64,000 nucleotides of DNA from Pseudarthrobacter sulfonivorans (GCF_014712225.1 NZ_JACXBW010000008.1:124001-188000), one strand, 5' to 3'; positions 16,607 to 28,000 are shown, counted from the first letter of the stretch. Notes: generated by a model from the sequence alone, not told the origin. Made by a program: numbers and translations.

Positions 16607-19363
16607 TTACGACGGCACCACGGTTCCGGCGCCGCCGTCGACCGTTATCTGCTGGCCTGTGGCAAGCCGCAGGGTAGCATCCGGGACGCCCACCACCGCC
16701 GGGATGCCGTACTCACGTGCCACAACGGCGCCGTGGGAGTTAGGCCCGCCCATCTCCATCACGAGGCCGCCCGCCGTGAGGAACAACGGGGTCCAGCCAG
16801 GGTCCGTGGACGGCGCCACCAGGATTTCCCCCGGTTCCAGGTGCGCACCCACCGGATCCAGGATGACCCGGGCAGCTGCCGTGACCGTTCCGGCGGACGC
16901 CGGGCTGCCGGTCAGCGTTCCGGCCTCCGCCGGCTGACCCGAACTGCCTGCAGGCTGCACCGCCTCCGGTTCCGTGCCGTCCGAAAGCAGCACCCGTGGC
17001 ACGTGCCGCCGCGCCAGTTCAAGGGCATACGCCTCGCGCCGTCCTGCCACCAGGCCACGCAGGTCAGCACTGCCTGTCCCCGGTTGCCCGCCCGGCCCCC
17101 CTTCCGCGACCTTGCGGAGCCCGGCCCTGGCCTCGTCAAGGTTCAGGAAAAAGACGTCGTCCGGCGTGTCGAAGGCATCGGCTGCCGTGAGCGCCTCTCC
17201 GACCAGTGTCAGTTGTTTCCGCACTTCGGCGAGCGCCACCACCAGCTGGAACTTGGGCAGTTCACGCAGCCCGGCAAACAATCGCGCCCGCCGCAGCGCT
17301 GATTTCACCACGGCACCCCGCAGCCGCCCGCGGCCGCGCGCCTCCGCAACCAGCCGCCGGATCCGGGCTTCCGCTTCCTCGGCCGCGTTGCTGAACTGGA
17401 CGTCCGGCGGCACAGCGTTGGCGTCGAGGCGCAGATAGTTGGCCAGCACGCCAATGATGTGCGTGGGATCGTCGGACCAGCGCGGCATCCCGACGTCGAT
17501 CTCGGCCACCGCGCGGTGCCCGTACTGATCCATGAACCGCGCCAGTCCGGCCTGCAGCACGGCGGGCAATTGGCCCGCCTTGTAGTCCTCGGCGAGCTCG
17601 GCGGGTTTCCGGTCGGTCATGGCGGCGCGGGATCCGCCGTCGTTCCTAATAACCTGGGCGAGGCGCCATAGTTCCAGGTCCATTTCGGTGGTCACGTTAT
17701 TGGGAAGCCCGCGCAGGACAATCTGCAGGTCATCCCACCGGTCGCCGCCCAACAGTCTTCCCGCCAGTCCCAGCGCGGCGAAGCCCAGTGCCGGGAGGGG
17801 CAGGATGGACGGCACCACCGAAAAGAGGCGGGTATCCAGCAGGTGTTCGGCATGGTCGAGCCGCTGCAGCGCAGTGGCACCGGCAGGCGCCTGAAGGGAG
17901 TCACTGAACTCACGCGCCTGCCGGTTGGCCCGCCGGAGCGCGGCGGTCGGCCGAAAGACTGCCCGGAGCAGCGTTTCCGGCACCCGGGCGCGCGCCGCGA
18001 CGGGCACCACGTGGCGCAGGAGCCCCAGCGGAGTCCGCCGGGTCACGGAAAACCGCGGGTCCTCGAAGACCTTCCGCAGCACGGTGGCCGAGCGCGCCTC
18101 CATCACGTCGAACACGCTGGGAACGATTCGCCGGCCGGTGGTGCTGCGAACAACAGCAGTCAGGTCGAAGTAGATGCGCTGGCCCGCTTCGGCATAAGGC
18201 GGCGGGCCGTTGTGGGGCCGGGGAACGTCAAAATGCGCGGCCCTGGCCACGGACGAGGCGATGAGCCGGAAGGCGGCCAGGCCCATCGGCGTGATGGGGC
18301 GGGTCAGGCCCTGGGCGAGGCTGAAGCAGAGGTACACGCGGGCGCCGGCCGTCGCAGCCCCGTCCGCTGACCGTTGGGGAATCGGGAACAGTGTGGTGAT
18401 GGGCCGCGACTGCGTCAGCCACAGGCGTCCGCCGCCGTCGATGGCCCATTCGATGTCCTGCGGTGCACCGAAGTGCTGCTCCACGCGAAGACCGAGGGCG
18501 GCAAGTTCTGTTGCCTGCCGGTCCGTGAGGCATGCCGCAGCGCCGCCGTTGCTGACTGCAACTGTGCGGGTACCGCCGCCGGAGAGCGGCCGGACCGCGA
18601 TGCGTTTGTCCCCAAGGCGCCGTTCCAAGACGCGCCCCGACACCGGATCAACCACAAAATGGTCCGGGTTCACGGCTCCGGACACCACGGCCTCCCCCAG
18701 GCCGGGACTCGCATCGATAACCGCCTCACGCCGGCGGCCGGTCACCGGATTCGCTGTGAACAGCACGCCGGCGGCGGTTGCATCCACCATGCGCTGGACC
18801 ACCACGGCGAGGGCTACTGCAGCGGGGTCGATCCCCCGGGTGGCCCGGTAGCTGACCGCCCGGTCAGTCCACAGCGAAGCCCAGCAGTCGCGAACCGCCT
18901 CCACCACGGCCGCAGCACCCACCACGTTCAGGTACGTGTCCTGCTGCCCGGCGAAGCTCGCGGACGGAAGATCTTCGGCAGTGGCCGAGGACCGCACCGC
19001 CACCGGCACGTCGTTTCCGAGCGCCGCATACGCCGCCTCGATGGCTGCCGCTATGTCCGGTGGGATGGGCGTTTTCCGAATCACATCCCGGGCCTGGCCG
19101 GCCAGCGCGGCCAAGGCGGGGAGGTCGCCGTCATTGGTGGTTTTAAGGGCTTGATGGACGGCGGCGAGCTGGCCGACCGAGCTCGCTGCGTGACCGGCGG
19201 TGGCTTGGCGGTAGGCTGCCGTCGTCAGGCAGAAACCGTCCGGCACCGGCAGGCCGGCGGCCAAGAGCTCCCCCAGGTTGGCGGCTTTGCCTCCGACGAC
19301 GGGCACCATCGCAGCCGTGAGAGCCCCCAGCGCGAGGATGGGGGTCCCGCCGCCGCCAGCCAT
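16607..19363 (-). CDS. PEP synthase-like phosphotransferase (PPDK_N + mobile His domain)
   Basis: 918 residues. The N-terminal ~330 residues are the PEP/pyruvate-binding ATP-grasp domain (VGGKAANLGELLAAGLPVPDG, VAVRSSATAEDLPSASFAGQ, GLGEAVVSGAVNPDHFVVD). A long variable middle (about 340-800) follows, then the phosphohistidine swivel domain with GGPNSHGAVVAREYG. The C-terminal PEP-binding TIM barrel of true PEP synthase is absent. The order ATP-grasp, middle, swivel is that of rifampin phosphotransferase and related enzymes, which move phosphate from ATP via His to an acceptor. The acceptor is unknown. ATG 19363 follows AAGGA. It lies 30 bases after a universal stress protein gene. Confidence 0.85.
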   Translation of the reverse strand: MAGGGGTPILALGALTAAMVPVVGGKAANLGELLAAGLPVPDGFCLTTAAYRQATAGHAASSVGQLAAVHQALKTTNDGDLPALAALAGQARDVIRKTPIPPDIAAAIEAAYAALGNDVPVAVRSSATAEDLPSASFAGQQDTYLNVVGAAAVVEAVRDCWASLWTDRAVSYRATRGIDPAAVALAVVVQRMVDATAAGVLFTANPVTGRRREAVIDASPGLGEAVVSGAVNPDHFVVDPVSGRVLERRLGDKRIAVRPLSGGGTRTVAVSNGGAAACLTDRQATELAALGLRVEQHFGAPQDIEWAIDGGGRLWLTQSRPITTLFPIPQRSADGAATAGARVYLCFSLAQGLTRPITPMGLAAFRLIASSVARAAHFDVPRPHNGPPPYAEAGQRIYFDLTAVVRSTTGRRIVPSVFDVMEARSATVLRKVFEDPRFSVTRRTPLGLLRHVVPVAARARVPETLLRAVFRPTAALRRANRQAREFSDSLQAPAGATALQRLDHAEHLLDTRLFSVVPSILPLPALGFAALGLAGRLLGGDRWDDLQIVLRGLPNNVTTEMDLELWRLAQVIRNDGGSRAAMTDRKPAELAEDYKAGQLPAVLQAGLARFMDQYGHRAVAEIDVGMPRWSDDPTHIIGVLANYLRLDANAVPPDVQFSNAAEEAEARIRRLVAEARGRGRLRGAVVKSALRRARLFAGLRELPKFQLVVALAEVRKQLTLVGEALTAADAFDTPDDVFFLNLDEARAGLRKVAEGGPGGQPGTGSADLRGLVAGRREAYALELARRHVPRVLLSDGTEPEAVQPAGSSGQPAEAGTLTGSPASAGTVTAAARVILDPVGAHLEPGEILVAPSTDPGWTPLFLTAGGLVMEMGGPNSHGAVVAREYGIPAVVGVPDATLRLATGQQITVDGGAGTVVPS

Positions 19364-19393
19364 TTTTCTGCGTCCTTCTGCGAGGGCCGGCAG

Positions 19394-20431
19394 TCAGGCT
19401 GCGCCGGGGACCGGGCCGAACTTCGCCCTGTCCGCCAGCCGCGGGTCATCGTGGTCCGGCACCACCATAACGGGTCCCTTGGTGTGGTGCAGGACCCCGT
19501 CGGAGGTGGAGCCCAGCAGCATGCCGGTGAAACCACCCCGGCCGCGCGTGCCCACCACCACGAGTTCAGCGTGCCTGCTGGCATCCACCAGGACATCAAC
19601 GGCCGAGCCGTCCTTCACGTCCGACTCCACCGGAAGGTTCGGGTAGTGGCTCTTCAGCCAGGCTTTTCCTGCTTCGAGCTGTTCACGAATGTCGTCAAAC
19701 ATGGCCTGCCGGTCAATCGGGGCGGGCACCCAGGCCAGGGATCCGCTGAACTGCGGCACTGCACAGATGATGCGCAGGGTTGCCCCGAGCCGTTCAGCCT
19801 GGTCCGCGGCTTCCAGCACGGCCACCCGGGCCTGTTCGGACCCGTCCACGCCCACCACCACGACGTTCTCGACCCGCTTGTGGCCCTCCTTGGCCTGCTC
19901 GGCCCGGATGCGCTTGTCGTCGGTGGTTTCGCCCAGCCGGTCCGAACAGACCAGGGGCACGGTGACCGTCGGGCACTTGGCATGGGCGGGGAGTGCGCTG
20001 CTCACCGAGCCGAGCAGGCGGCCCACAAATCCGCCGCGGCCGCGCGTGCCGAACACCAGCAGTTCCGCCGTTTCCGACATCTCCAGCAGCACCCCCGACG
20101 CGTCGCCGTTCTCCACGGAGGCATCGACGGCGATGTTGTAGCCGGCAACCTTGTCCATCGCCTGCTGGATGATGGCTTCCGCGCCCTCGCGGATCACCGA
20201 ATCGTCCACCGTGGCGTAGCCGCCGTCCAGCCCGGACGCAGCAAAAATGGGCACTGAATACGCGGTGACAATGTGCAGGGGCCGACGGCGGCGTTCGGCT
20301 TCCCGGGCTGCCCATACCAGGGCGCACTGCCCGTGGTCGGAGCCGTCTACACCAACAACGATTCCCCCGGGGGCGGCGGAGTTGGCCGCATCGTTCCGTT
20401 CCGGGTCCGGTTGCATCTCATGTGCGCCCAT
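19394..20431 (-). CDS. Tandem universal stress protein (two USP domains)
   Basis: 345 residues, two UspA domains (about 22-160 and 190-330). Each has the nucleotide-loop signature: GTRGRGGFVGRLLGSVSS in the first and GTRGRGGFTGMLLGSTSD in the second, with GVDGSDHG and GVDGSEQA at the domain starts. These motifs imply ATP binding. ATG 20431 has GAGGAGG 7 bases upstream. Likely co-transcribed with the PEP-synthase-like gene 30 bases downstream. In mycobacteria tandem USPs belong to dormancy and stress regulons. Confidence 0.93.
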   Translation of the reverse strand: MGAHEMQPDPERNDAANSAAPGGIVVGVDGSDHGQCALVWAAREAERRRRPLHIVTAYSVPIFAASGLDGGYATVDDSVIREGAEAIIQQAMDKVAGYNIAVDASVENGDASGVLLEMSETAELLVFGTRGRGGFVGRLLGSVSSALPAHAKCPTVTVPLVCSDRLGETTDDKRIRAEQAKEGHKRVENVVVVGVDGSEQARVAVLEAADQAERLGATLRIICAVPQFSGSLAWVPAPIDRQAMFDDIREQLEAGKAWLKSHYPNLPVESDVKDGSAVDVLVDASRHAELVVVGTRGRGGFTGMLLGSTSDGVLHHTKGPVMVVPDHDDPRLADRAKFGPVPGAA

Positions 20432-20680
20432 CGGGCCGCCTCCTCGCGGTACTGCCTCATATTCCGGCTGGTGTTCCGGCCATTCTGCCAGAAGCGGAGC
20501 GCTCCGCCGGCACCGGCCGCCGGGACATTGCCGCTGGTCAGGAACGCACTGCTTCCGTTTATCACTATTCTCGGTCCGCGGACACTTAGCAAGGGCGCCG
20601 GAGCCGCCTGCGGACGGTTATCCACAGCCCATGGCAACCGGTTCGGCAACCGTATCCATCGTTAAGGAGAATGTTTCCAA

Positions 20681-20737
20681 ATGAGCTATCCACGGACACC
20701 AAACTTCTGTAGTCTTCGAGCACTGCCGGTCCGTTGA
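20681..20737 (+). CDS. Possible 18-residue leader peptide
   Basis: Short frame MSYPRTPNFCSLRALPVR, preceded by TTAAGGAGA 11 bases upstream of ATG. Its stop overlaps (TGATG) an in-frame extension of the next gene. It lies in a 420-base spacer (20432-20853) that otherwise holds nothing recognised. Could be a translated leader controlling the downstream flavoprotein gene, or chance. Confidence 0.25.
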   Translation: MSYPRTPNFCSLRALPVR

Positions 20738-20853
20738 TGCCCTCCGCAAGGATGCATCACGGGCCGCTGTTGCGGCCGGACTTTGGGGGGTTACGGCACC
20801 GTGCGGGTAAGGGTGCCCGCATCAACCGAACGCCTTCAAGGAGGAGAACTGTA

Positions 20854-21510
20854 GTGTCAACCATGCCTGTGAGTGGCGGGACCGAGCGGACCACCACGGT
20901 GATCATCGGCACAGGGCTTTCCGGGCTCGCCGTCGGCGCAGAACTGCGGCGGCGCGGTGTGGACGCCATCGTGGTGGACGGACTGGACATCCTCGGCGCC
21001 GGACAACCGGCCAACACCACTTCACTGCAGCGCTGCGACGCAGCGGACTCCGACTCACTCCGGGAACGCAACGAAATCCTCCGGCACCTGCGCAACTATG
21101 CCGCCAGTCATCACATGGATGTCCGCAACACCACGCGGGCCGTGCAGCTGACTATGGTGGGCGGCGCGCCCGGCACGCTTGGCGCGGCAGACGCGTCCGC
21201 TGCGGAGCCGCCGGCCAGCCAGTGGGAGGTCCACACCCCCAACGGCATCCTGTTGGCGGACCACATCGTGCTGACCCGCTGTGCACACAGCCAGCTGCGC
21301 CGCATGCTGAGCGACTTCGGCATCGCGGTGGGCCGCAACGTGGTGGCAGCCATGCGGACCATTGGCATCTACCTTGTAGGCGTGGGAGACCTGATTACGC
21401 CCTCGCCGAAGGAAGTGCTGCGGCAGGCAAAAACCGTGGGCCAGGCCATCTCATCCAAGGTTTACCCGGAGTCGGGCCCGGACATCCTGGCGGGAAGTTT
21501 CGCCGTTTAG
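20854..21510 (+). CDS. Small NAD(P)/FAD-binding Rossmann protein
   Basis: 218 residues. The N-terminus has a dinucleotide-binding fold (VIIGTGLSGLAVGAELRRRG, then VVDG), as in flavin monooxygenases. The second half lacks a recognisable substrate or NADPH domain, so it is shorter than family enzymes of 350-500 residues. It may be a truncated or degenerate flavoprotein. GTG 20854 is preferred because AAGGAGGAG stands 7 bases upstream. An in-frame ATG at 20737 would add a poorly coding Arg-rich leader. Function unknown. Confidence 0.75.
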   Translation: MSTMPVSGGTERTTTVIIGTGLSGLAVGAELRRRGVDAIVVDGLDILGAGQPANTTSLQRCDAADSDSLRERNEILRHLRNYAASHHMDVRNTTRAVQLTMVGGAPGTLGAADASAAEPPASQWEVHTPNGILLADHIVLTRCAHSQLRRMLSDFGIAVGRNVVAAMRTIGIYLVGVGDLITPSPKEVLRQAKTVGQAISSKVYPESGPDILAGSFAV

Positions 21511-21560
21511 GACTTTCGGCGTCCCGGACTCCTCATGTCCAGGACATGCCTTGCCGGTGT

Positions 21561-22205
21561 TTACGGTTCCTCGGTGACCTCGTCGTCGCTGCCGGCGGTG
21601 AGCCGGCGCTTGGCCAGGAGGCCGATCGTCACGAGCAGCCCCAGGGCCACGGCGGCGAAGATTACCAGGCTCCACGGAAACGGTTCTGAGGCGTCAACTG
21701 CCGGTTCCGGCGCCGCTGTAATTCCCGGCTGGGCGGTGCCCATCCCGGGAACGCCCGCAGACGCCGTCGGACCCGCGCCCGCACCGCCCGTTGAAACGGC
21801 CGACGACGATGCCCCCGCAGCGGCGGCGGTCGCCGTGAAACCGAACGTTCCCTCAATGGGGTGGGAATCCGAACTGACCACCCGCCAGGCCACGGTGTAA
21901 GCCCCCGCCGGAGCGCCGGCCTTCAGCTTCTGTGAAGCCACGTTGTCGACAATCTCGACCGCCCCGTCAGCCCACTCGGCGCCAGCGGAGTCCTGCACCG
22001 AAAACTGTGCGCCGATCCCCAGCGGGTTTTTGTTGAACGTGACGGAGACCTTCTCAGGCGGTGCTTCCAGCGTGGCGCCCTGCGCGGGGCTGCTGGACTC
22101 GGCGGCGTCGTGCGCCGAAGCCGGGGCGGAGAACCCCAGGAACGCGGCGGCGAAAACGAAGGTCCCGAGCAAGGCGCTCAGCAACTGGCGGCGGATGGAT
22201 CGCAT
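21561..22205 (-). CDS. CopC-domain copper-binding protein, membrane-anchored
   Basis: 214 residues: Sec signal peptide with cleavage at ASA-HDA, leaving His at the mature N-terminus as in CopC. The CopC beta-barrel domain follows (SSPAQGATLEAPPEKVSVTF, later WRVVSSDSHPIEGTFGF with the second metal ligands Asp/His). Then come a Gly/Ala/Pro linker, one membrane helix (about 177-197), and an acidic tail. Extracytoplasmic copper handling is expected. A CopD-type partner is not fused or adjacent. Confidence 0.9.
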   Translation of the reverse strand: MRSIRRQLLSALLGTFVFAAAFLGFSAPASAHDAAESSSPAQGATLEAPPEKVSVTFNKNPLGIGAQFSVQDSAGAEWADGAVEIVDNVASQKLKAGAPAGAYTVAWRVVSSDSHPIEGTFGFTATAAAAGASSSAVSTGGAGAGPTASAGVPGMGTAQPGITAAPEPAVDASEPFPWSLVIFAAVALGLLVTIGLLAKRRLTAGSDDEVTEEP

Positions 22206-22249
22206 GGGTGGACTGCTCCCTTTGGAAGATGGCTTCCTTCAAGCCTAGC

Positions 22250-22269
22250 CCGGCCGGCCAGCCGGCCGG
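22250..22269 (-). terminator. GC hairpin after UvrA-like gene
   Basis: CCGGCCGGC and GCCGGCCGG form a 9-base stem with a 2-base loop just after the UvrA-like stop and before the CopC start. There is no U-tract, as often in high-GC actinobacteria. A 10-base direct repeat (CCTAACCGTC) follows at 22270-22292. Confidence 0.5.
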
Positions 22270-22283
22270 CCTAACCGTCCCGC

Positions 22284-24689
<2,406 letters not shown>

Positions 24690-24865
24690 CGTGTCTCCAT
24701 CGTTTGCACGCGCGTTGTGAAGTTCCTGACAGTCATTCTAGGCTCGGCCCGTTGGTGCAGGACTGCGCGTAGATTCAGGCTGTGACCGGGCCCACCTTGT
24801 CCCGGTTCCAGGCCCGACGCCCTTTAGGATTCAAGTATCCCCACAACACTTTCCCCGGAGGACTA

Positions 24866-26311
24866 ATGCTTAAGCAAGGCTCTGCCCTGGACCGGTACTT
24901 CATGATTTCCGCGCGAGGGTCCAACCTTTCCCGCGAGATCCGCGGCGGCTTTGCCACGTTCTTCGCCATGAGCTACATCGTGGTGCTGAACCCCCTTATC
25001 CTCTCCGGCCCCGATTCCAGCGGCAACACCCTTGGCTTCGCTGCCGTGGCCGCCGTGACGGCCTTTGTTGCCGGCATCCTCACCATCCTGATGGGCGCCT
25101 GGGGCAGGCACCCCTTCGCACTGGCCACGGGCCTGGGCGTCAACGCGTTCGTGGCTGTCACGGTTGCCACCAACCCGGGCCTGACGTGGCCGGACATGAT
25201 GGGCCTGGTGGTGCTCTCCGGCGTGACCATGCTGATCCTGGTCCTCACCGGTTTCCGGACCGCCGTCTTCAAAGCCGTTCCGGACGGGCTGAAGACCGCC
25301 ATCGTGGTGGGCATCGGCATGTTCATCGCCCTGATCGGGCTGGTCAACGCCGGCTTTGTCCGCCGCATCCCGGACGTTGCCGGCACAACCGTTCCGGTGG
25401 GCCTGGGCTTCGACGGCAAGCTGCTGGGCTGGCCCACGGCTGTCTTCGTCTTCGGCCTGATCCTCACCATTGCCCTGGTGGTCCGCAAGGTCAAGGGCGC
25501 CATCCTCATCGGCATCATCACTTCCACCGTCGTCTCCGTGATCCTGGAACTGACCCTGCACATCGGCCCCACCGTCTCTCCGGACAAGCCTTTCAACCCC
25601 CAGGGCTGGTCCTTGGTTACACCGTCATTCTCCGGTTGGGCCGCCCCTGACCTGTCCCTGATCGGCAAGGCGAACCCGTTCGGTGCGTTTGAGCACCTGG
25701 GTGTTGTGGCCGCCACGCTGCTGGCCTTCGTGATCCTGCTCAGCATCTTCTTCGACGCCATGGGCACCATGGTGGGCCTGGCCAACGAGGCAGGCACCGT
25801 GGACAAGGACGGCAACATCCCGGACGTGGACCGTGTGCTCCAGGTGGATGCACTGGGCGCCATCATTGGCGGCGGCGCGTCCGTTTCCTCCAACCAGATC
25901 TATGTTGAAGCCGGCGCCGGAATCGGCGAGGGCGCCCGGACCGGCGTGGCCTCCATCGTGACCGGCCTGCTGTTCCTGGTGGCCATGTTCTTCACTCCCC
26001 TGATCAACCTGGTCCCGTTCGAGGCCGTGGCTCCCGCCCTGGTGGTGGTCGGGTTCATGATGGTCTCGCAGGTGGGCAAGATTGACTGGCAGGACTGGGG
26101 CATCGCCATTCCGGCCTTCCTGACCTTCACGCTGATGCCGTTCACCTACTCAATCGCCAACGGCCTGGGTGCCGGGTTCATTGCGTTCGTCATCATCCGT
26201 ACTGTCCAGGGCCGGGTCAAGGAAATCCACCCGCTGATGTGGGCCGTCGCCGCCGCTTTCCTGCTGTTCTTTGCCGTGGGACCCATCGAGGCCGCACTGG
26301 GCATGAAGTAG
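24866..26311 (+). CDS. NCS2/AzgA-family purine permease
   Basis: 481 residues, about 12-14 membrane helices. Family hallmarks: GGFATFFAMSYIVVLNP near the N-terminus, FALATGLGVNAFVAVTVA, FFDAMGTMVGLANEAG, and GGGASVSSNQIYVEAGAGIG in the cross-over helix. Proton-coupled uptake of adenine, guanine or hypoxanthine is expected from AzgA relatives. ATG 24866 has GGAGG 4 bases upstream. An in-frame GTG at 24782 would add 28 hydrophilic residues and is not used here. Confidence 0.92.
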   Translation: MLKQGSALDRYFMISARGSNLSREIRGGFATFFAMSYIVVLNPLILSGPDSSGNTLGFAAVAAVTAFVAGILTILMGAWGRHPFALATGLGVNAFVAVTVATNPGLTWPDMMGLVVLSGVTMLILVLTGFRTAVFKAVPDGLKTAIVVGIGMFIALIGLVNAGFVRRIPDVAGTTVPVGLGFDGKLLGWPTAVFVFGLILTIALVVRKVKGAILIGIITSTVVSVILELTLHIGPTVSPDKPFNPQGWSLVTPSFSGWAAPDLSLIGKANPFGAFEHLGVVAATLLAFVILLSIFFDAMGTMVGLANEAGTVDKDGNIPDVDRVLQVDALGAIIGGGASVSSNQIYVEAGAGIGEGARTGVASIVTGLLFLVAMFFTPLINLVPFEAVAPALVVVGFMMVSQVGKIDWQDWGIAIPAFLTFTLMPFTYSIANGLGAGFIAFVIIRTVQGRVKEIHPLMWAVAAAFLLFFAVGPIEAALGMK

Positions 26312-26329
26312 GAGCCCATCCTCCCCGCC

Positions 26330-26384
26330 GAGATGGCACTTCGCGGCAGTGTTTTGCGTAAACACTGCCGCGAAGTGCCGTCTC
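26330..26384. repeat. 25-bp stem palindrome after purine permease
   Basis: GAGATGGCACTTCGCGGCAG continuing GTTT pairs along 25 bases with the right arm 26360-26384 around a 5-base loop, with one T/C difference. It is followed by no U-tract. It could be a terminator or a dispersed intergenic palindrome. Confidence 0.75.
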
Positions 26385-26397
26385 GCGTTAACGAAAG

Positions 26398-26413
26398 GTC
26401 CGGGATTCCGGAC
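26398..26413. promoter_or_regulatory. Predicted hut operator upstream of hutG
   Basis: GTCCGG-GATT-CCGGAC is a perfect palindrome 55-70 bases upstream of hutG. It matches three further sites upstream of hutU and the IclR regulator gene. Confidence 0.7.
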
Positions 26414-26467
26414 AGCACGACGGCGGCGCTGCTGGTTTTCCGGGCCAGGCTGCGGTGAGCTAAGGGC

Positions 26468-27427
26468 ATGGTTTCTCCCGCGCTCTCCGTTGACCTCCCG
26501 CCGCAGCCCTGGACCGGGAGGTTCGACGGCGACGGCGCCGAACACCGCCGCTGGTGGCAGGCGGTTTCTCCCTACGTCCCCGGCGCGGAGCTGCCCGGCA
26601 CCTCTGGCCCGGCGCCCGCCGTGATCCTGGGTTTCGCCAGCGACGAAGGCGTCCGCCGCAACAAAGGCCGGCCCGGAGCCGCCGCAGCGCCCGCAGCCAT
26701 CCGGGCTGCGCTGGGTCCGCTTGCGTTCCACCTGGAACGCAGCGTGTCCGACGCTGGCGACGTGGTGGTGACGGACGGTGCCCTGGAGGCCGGCCAGGCC
26801 CGCGCCGGGAAGGCGGTTGGCGCCATGCTCGGCGCCGGCAGGCTCACCGTGGTGCTGGGCGGCGGGCACGAGACGGCCTACGCCAGCTACCTGGGGTTGG
26901 CAGGGTCCGAGGCAGTCCGCGGCGGCCGGCGCCTGGGGATCCTGAACCTGGACGCCCACTTCGACCTCCGCGCCGAACCCGTTCCCAGTTCCGGGACGCC
27001 GTTCCTCCAGATGGCCCGGGCGGAAGCCGCCGCCGGGCGCGACTTCCGGTACGCCGTGGTCGGAATTTCCCAGCCGAACAACACCCAGGCGCTCTTCAAC
27101 ACGGCAGAGGGGCTCGGCGTGCAGTACCTGCTGGACGAGGACTGCACGGCGGAGCGGGTCCGTACGTTTGTGGCGAACTTTATGGACAGTGTGGACGTGC
27201 TCTACCTGACCATCGACCTGGACGTCCTTCCGGCGTCGGTGGCTCCCGGCGTGAGTGCTCCGGCTTCTTATGGAGTGCCCCTGCCGGTGATCAGCGCCGT
27301 GTGCCGCCAGGTGGCCGACAGCGGCAAGCTCCTCCACGTCGATGTGGCAGAACTGAACCCCGAATTCGACCTCGACGGCCGGACCGCCAGGGTGGCTGCG
27401 CGTCTGGTGAATACGCTGCTTCGCTGA
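26468..27427 (+). CDS. hutG: Formimidoylglutamase (HutG, arginase family)
   Basis: 319 residues. Hydrolyses N-formimino-L-glutamate to glutamate and formamide, the last step of one histidine degradation route. Arginase-fold metal motifs are visible: GGGHETAYA, NLDAHFDLR, and TIDLDVLPASVAPGVSAPA, which supply the His and Asp ligands of a dinuclear Mn site. FASDEGVRRNKGRPGA near the N-terminus is typical of HutG. ATG 26468 is preceded by AAGG. Its upstream palindrome shared with hutU and the IclR gene supports hut assignment. No imidazolonepropionase (hutI) is in the window. Confidence 0.93.
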   Translation: MVSPALSVDLPPQPWTGRFDGDGAEHRRWWQAVSPYVPGAELPGTSGPAPAVILGFASDEGVRRNKGRPGAAAAPAAIRAALGPLAFHLERSVSDAGDVVVTDGALEAGQARAGKAVGAMLGAGRLTVVLGGGHETAYASYLGLAGSEAVRGGRRLGILNLDAHFDLRAEPVPSSGTPFLQMARAEAAAGRDFRYAVVGISQPNNTQALFNTAEGLGVQYLLDEDCTAERVRTFVANFMDSVDVLYLTIDLDVLPASVAPGVSAPASYGVPLPVISAVCRQVADSGKLLHVDVAELNPEFDLDGRTARVAARLVNTLLR

Positions 27428-27530
27428 CAGATGGCGGCCTGCAGAAGCCCGGCGACGGGCCGAACGCATTGTCCAACAGCATCGCGACCGGCAGGATGGC
27501 GGCAAGCCAAGGTGTGCGGCCCAAATGCGT

Positions 27531-27561
27531 GAGGGCCGCCTCTGACGCAGAGGCGGCCCTC
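27531..27561. terminator. 14-bp hairpin between hutG and the secreted protein gene
   Basis: GAGGGCCGCCTCTG and CAGAGGCGGCCCTC form a perfect 14-base stem with a 3-base loop between two convergent genes. Probably a bidirectional terminator; no clear U-tract. It lies 29 bases from the end of the secreted-protein gene. Confidence 0.65.
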
Positions 27562-27589
27562 AGATGCCTGACTGGATTCGAAGAATGTG

Positions 27590-28000
27590 TCAGTAGGTTT
27601 TGTTGGTTGTCCAGTGGTTGGTGCACGACCCGACTACCTGGTAGAGCGAGTTCAACGTGCAGAGTTCCAAGCGAACCGACGCCCCCGCCGGCGGATAGCC
27701 CGCGTGCCATTTACCGTAGTAGCCGTCTGGAAGGTTCGTACTGAGGTACGTGTAGCCATTGGCGTAGAGTCGCACCCTGACGTTATAGCCGTTGCTGACG
27801 TTCGATACGGTTACCGCACCATCATCGGCGCACCCCAGGCAATCGATGTATGAATAAGTTCCCTCGTAGGTGCGTGTGACTCCATTGAAGTACGAGTCGT
27901 AGATCGTGGCGGCGCTCGCTGGTGCGGCAGGTGCCAGGATCATGCCGGCTGCCAACAGTCCCGCAACGATTGCCAGCAACTTCCTTAGTGCAGTTCTCAT
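27590..28000 (-). CDS. Secreted small protein of unknown function
   Basis: 136 residues with a clear Sec signal peptide (RKLLAIVAGLLAAGMILAP, cleavage near ASA-AT). The mature ~105 residues are rich in Tyr, Asn, Gly and Ser and contain four Cys (CLGC in one pair, two more near the C-terminus) that could form disulfides. The alternating pattern suggests a beta-sandwich. I recognise no family. Codon use is less GC-biased than the neighbours, which may indicate acquisition. It lies between hutG and hutH without obvious relation. Confidence 0.75.
   Translation of the reverse strand: MRTALRKLLAIVAGLLAAGMILAPAAPASAATIYDSYFNGVTRTYEGTYSYIDCLGCADDGAVTVSNVSNGYNVRVRLYANGYTYLSTNLPDGYYGKWHAGYPPAGASVRLELCTLNSLYQVVGSCTNHWTTNKTY

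Noticed and set aside
16607..19363. Rifampin phosphotransferase resistance gene
   Set aside because: Domain order matches, but no rifamycin-associated inverted repeat is seen in the 30-base spacer, and the middle domain is divergent. The drug claim is not supported.
18374..20257. A 627-codon plus-strand frame across the PEP-synthase-like and USP genes
   Set aside because: Spans two well-supported minus-strand genes and their spacer, with no ribosome site and no motif; a compositional shadow.
26150..27505. A 451-codon minus-strand frame antisense to hutG and the end of the purine permease
   Set aside because: HutG and the permease carry full family motifs on the plus strand; the antisense frame is Arg/Gly-rich and runs through the palindrome and operator.
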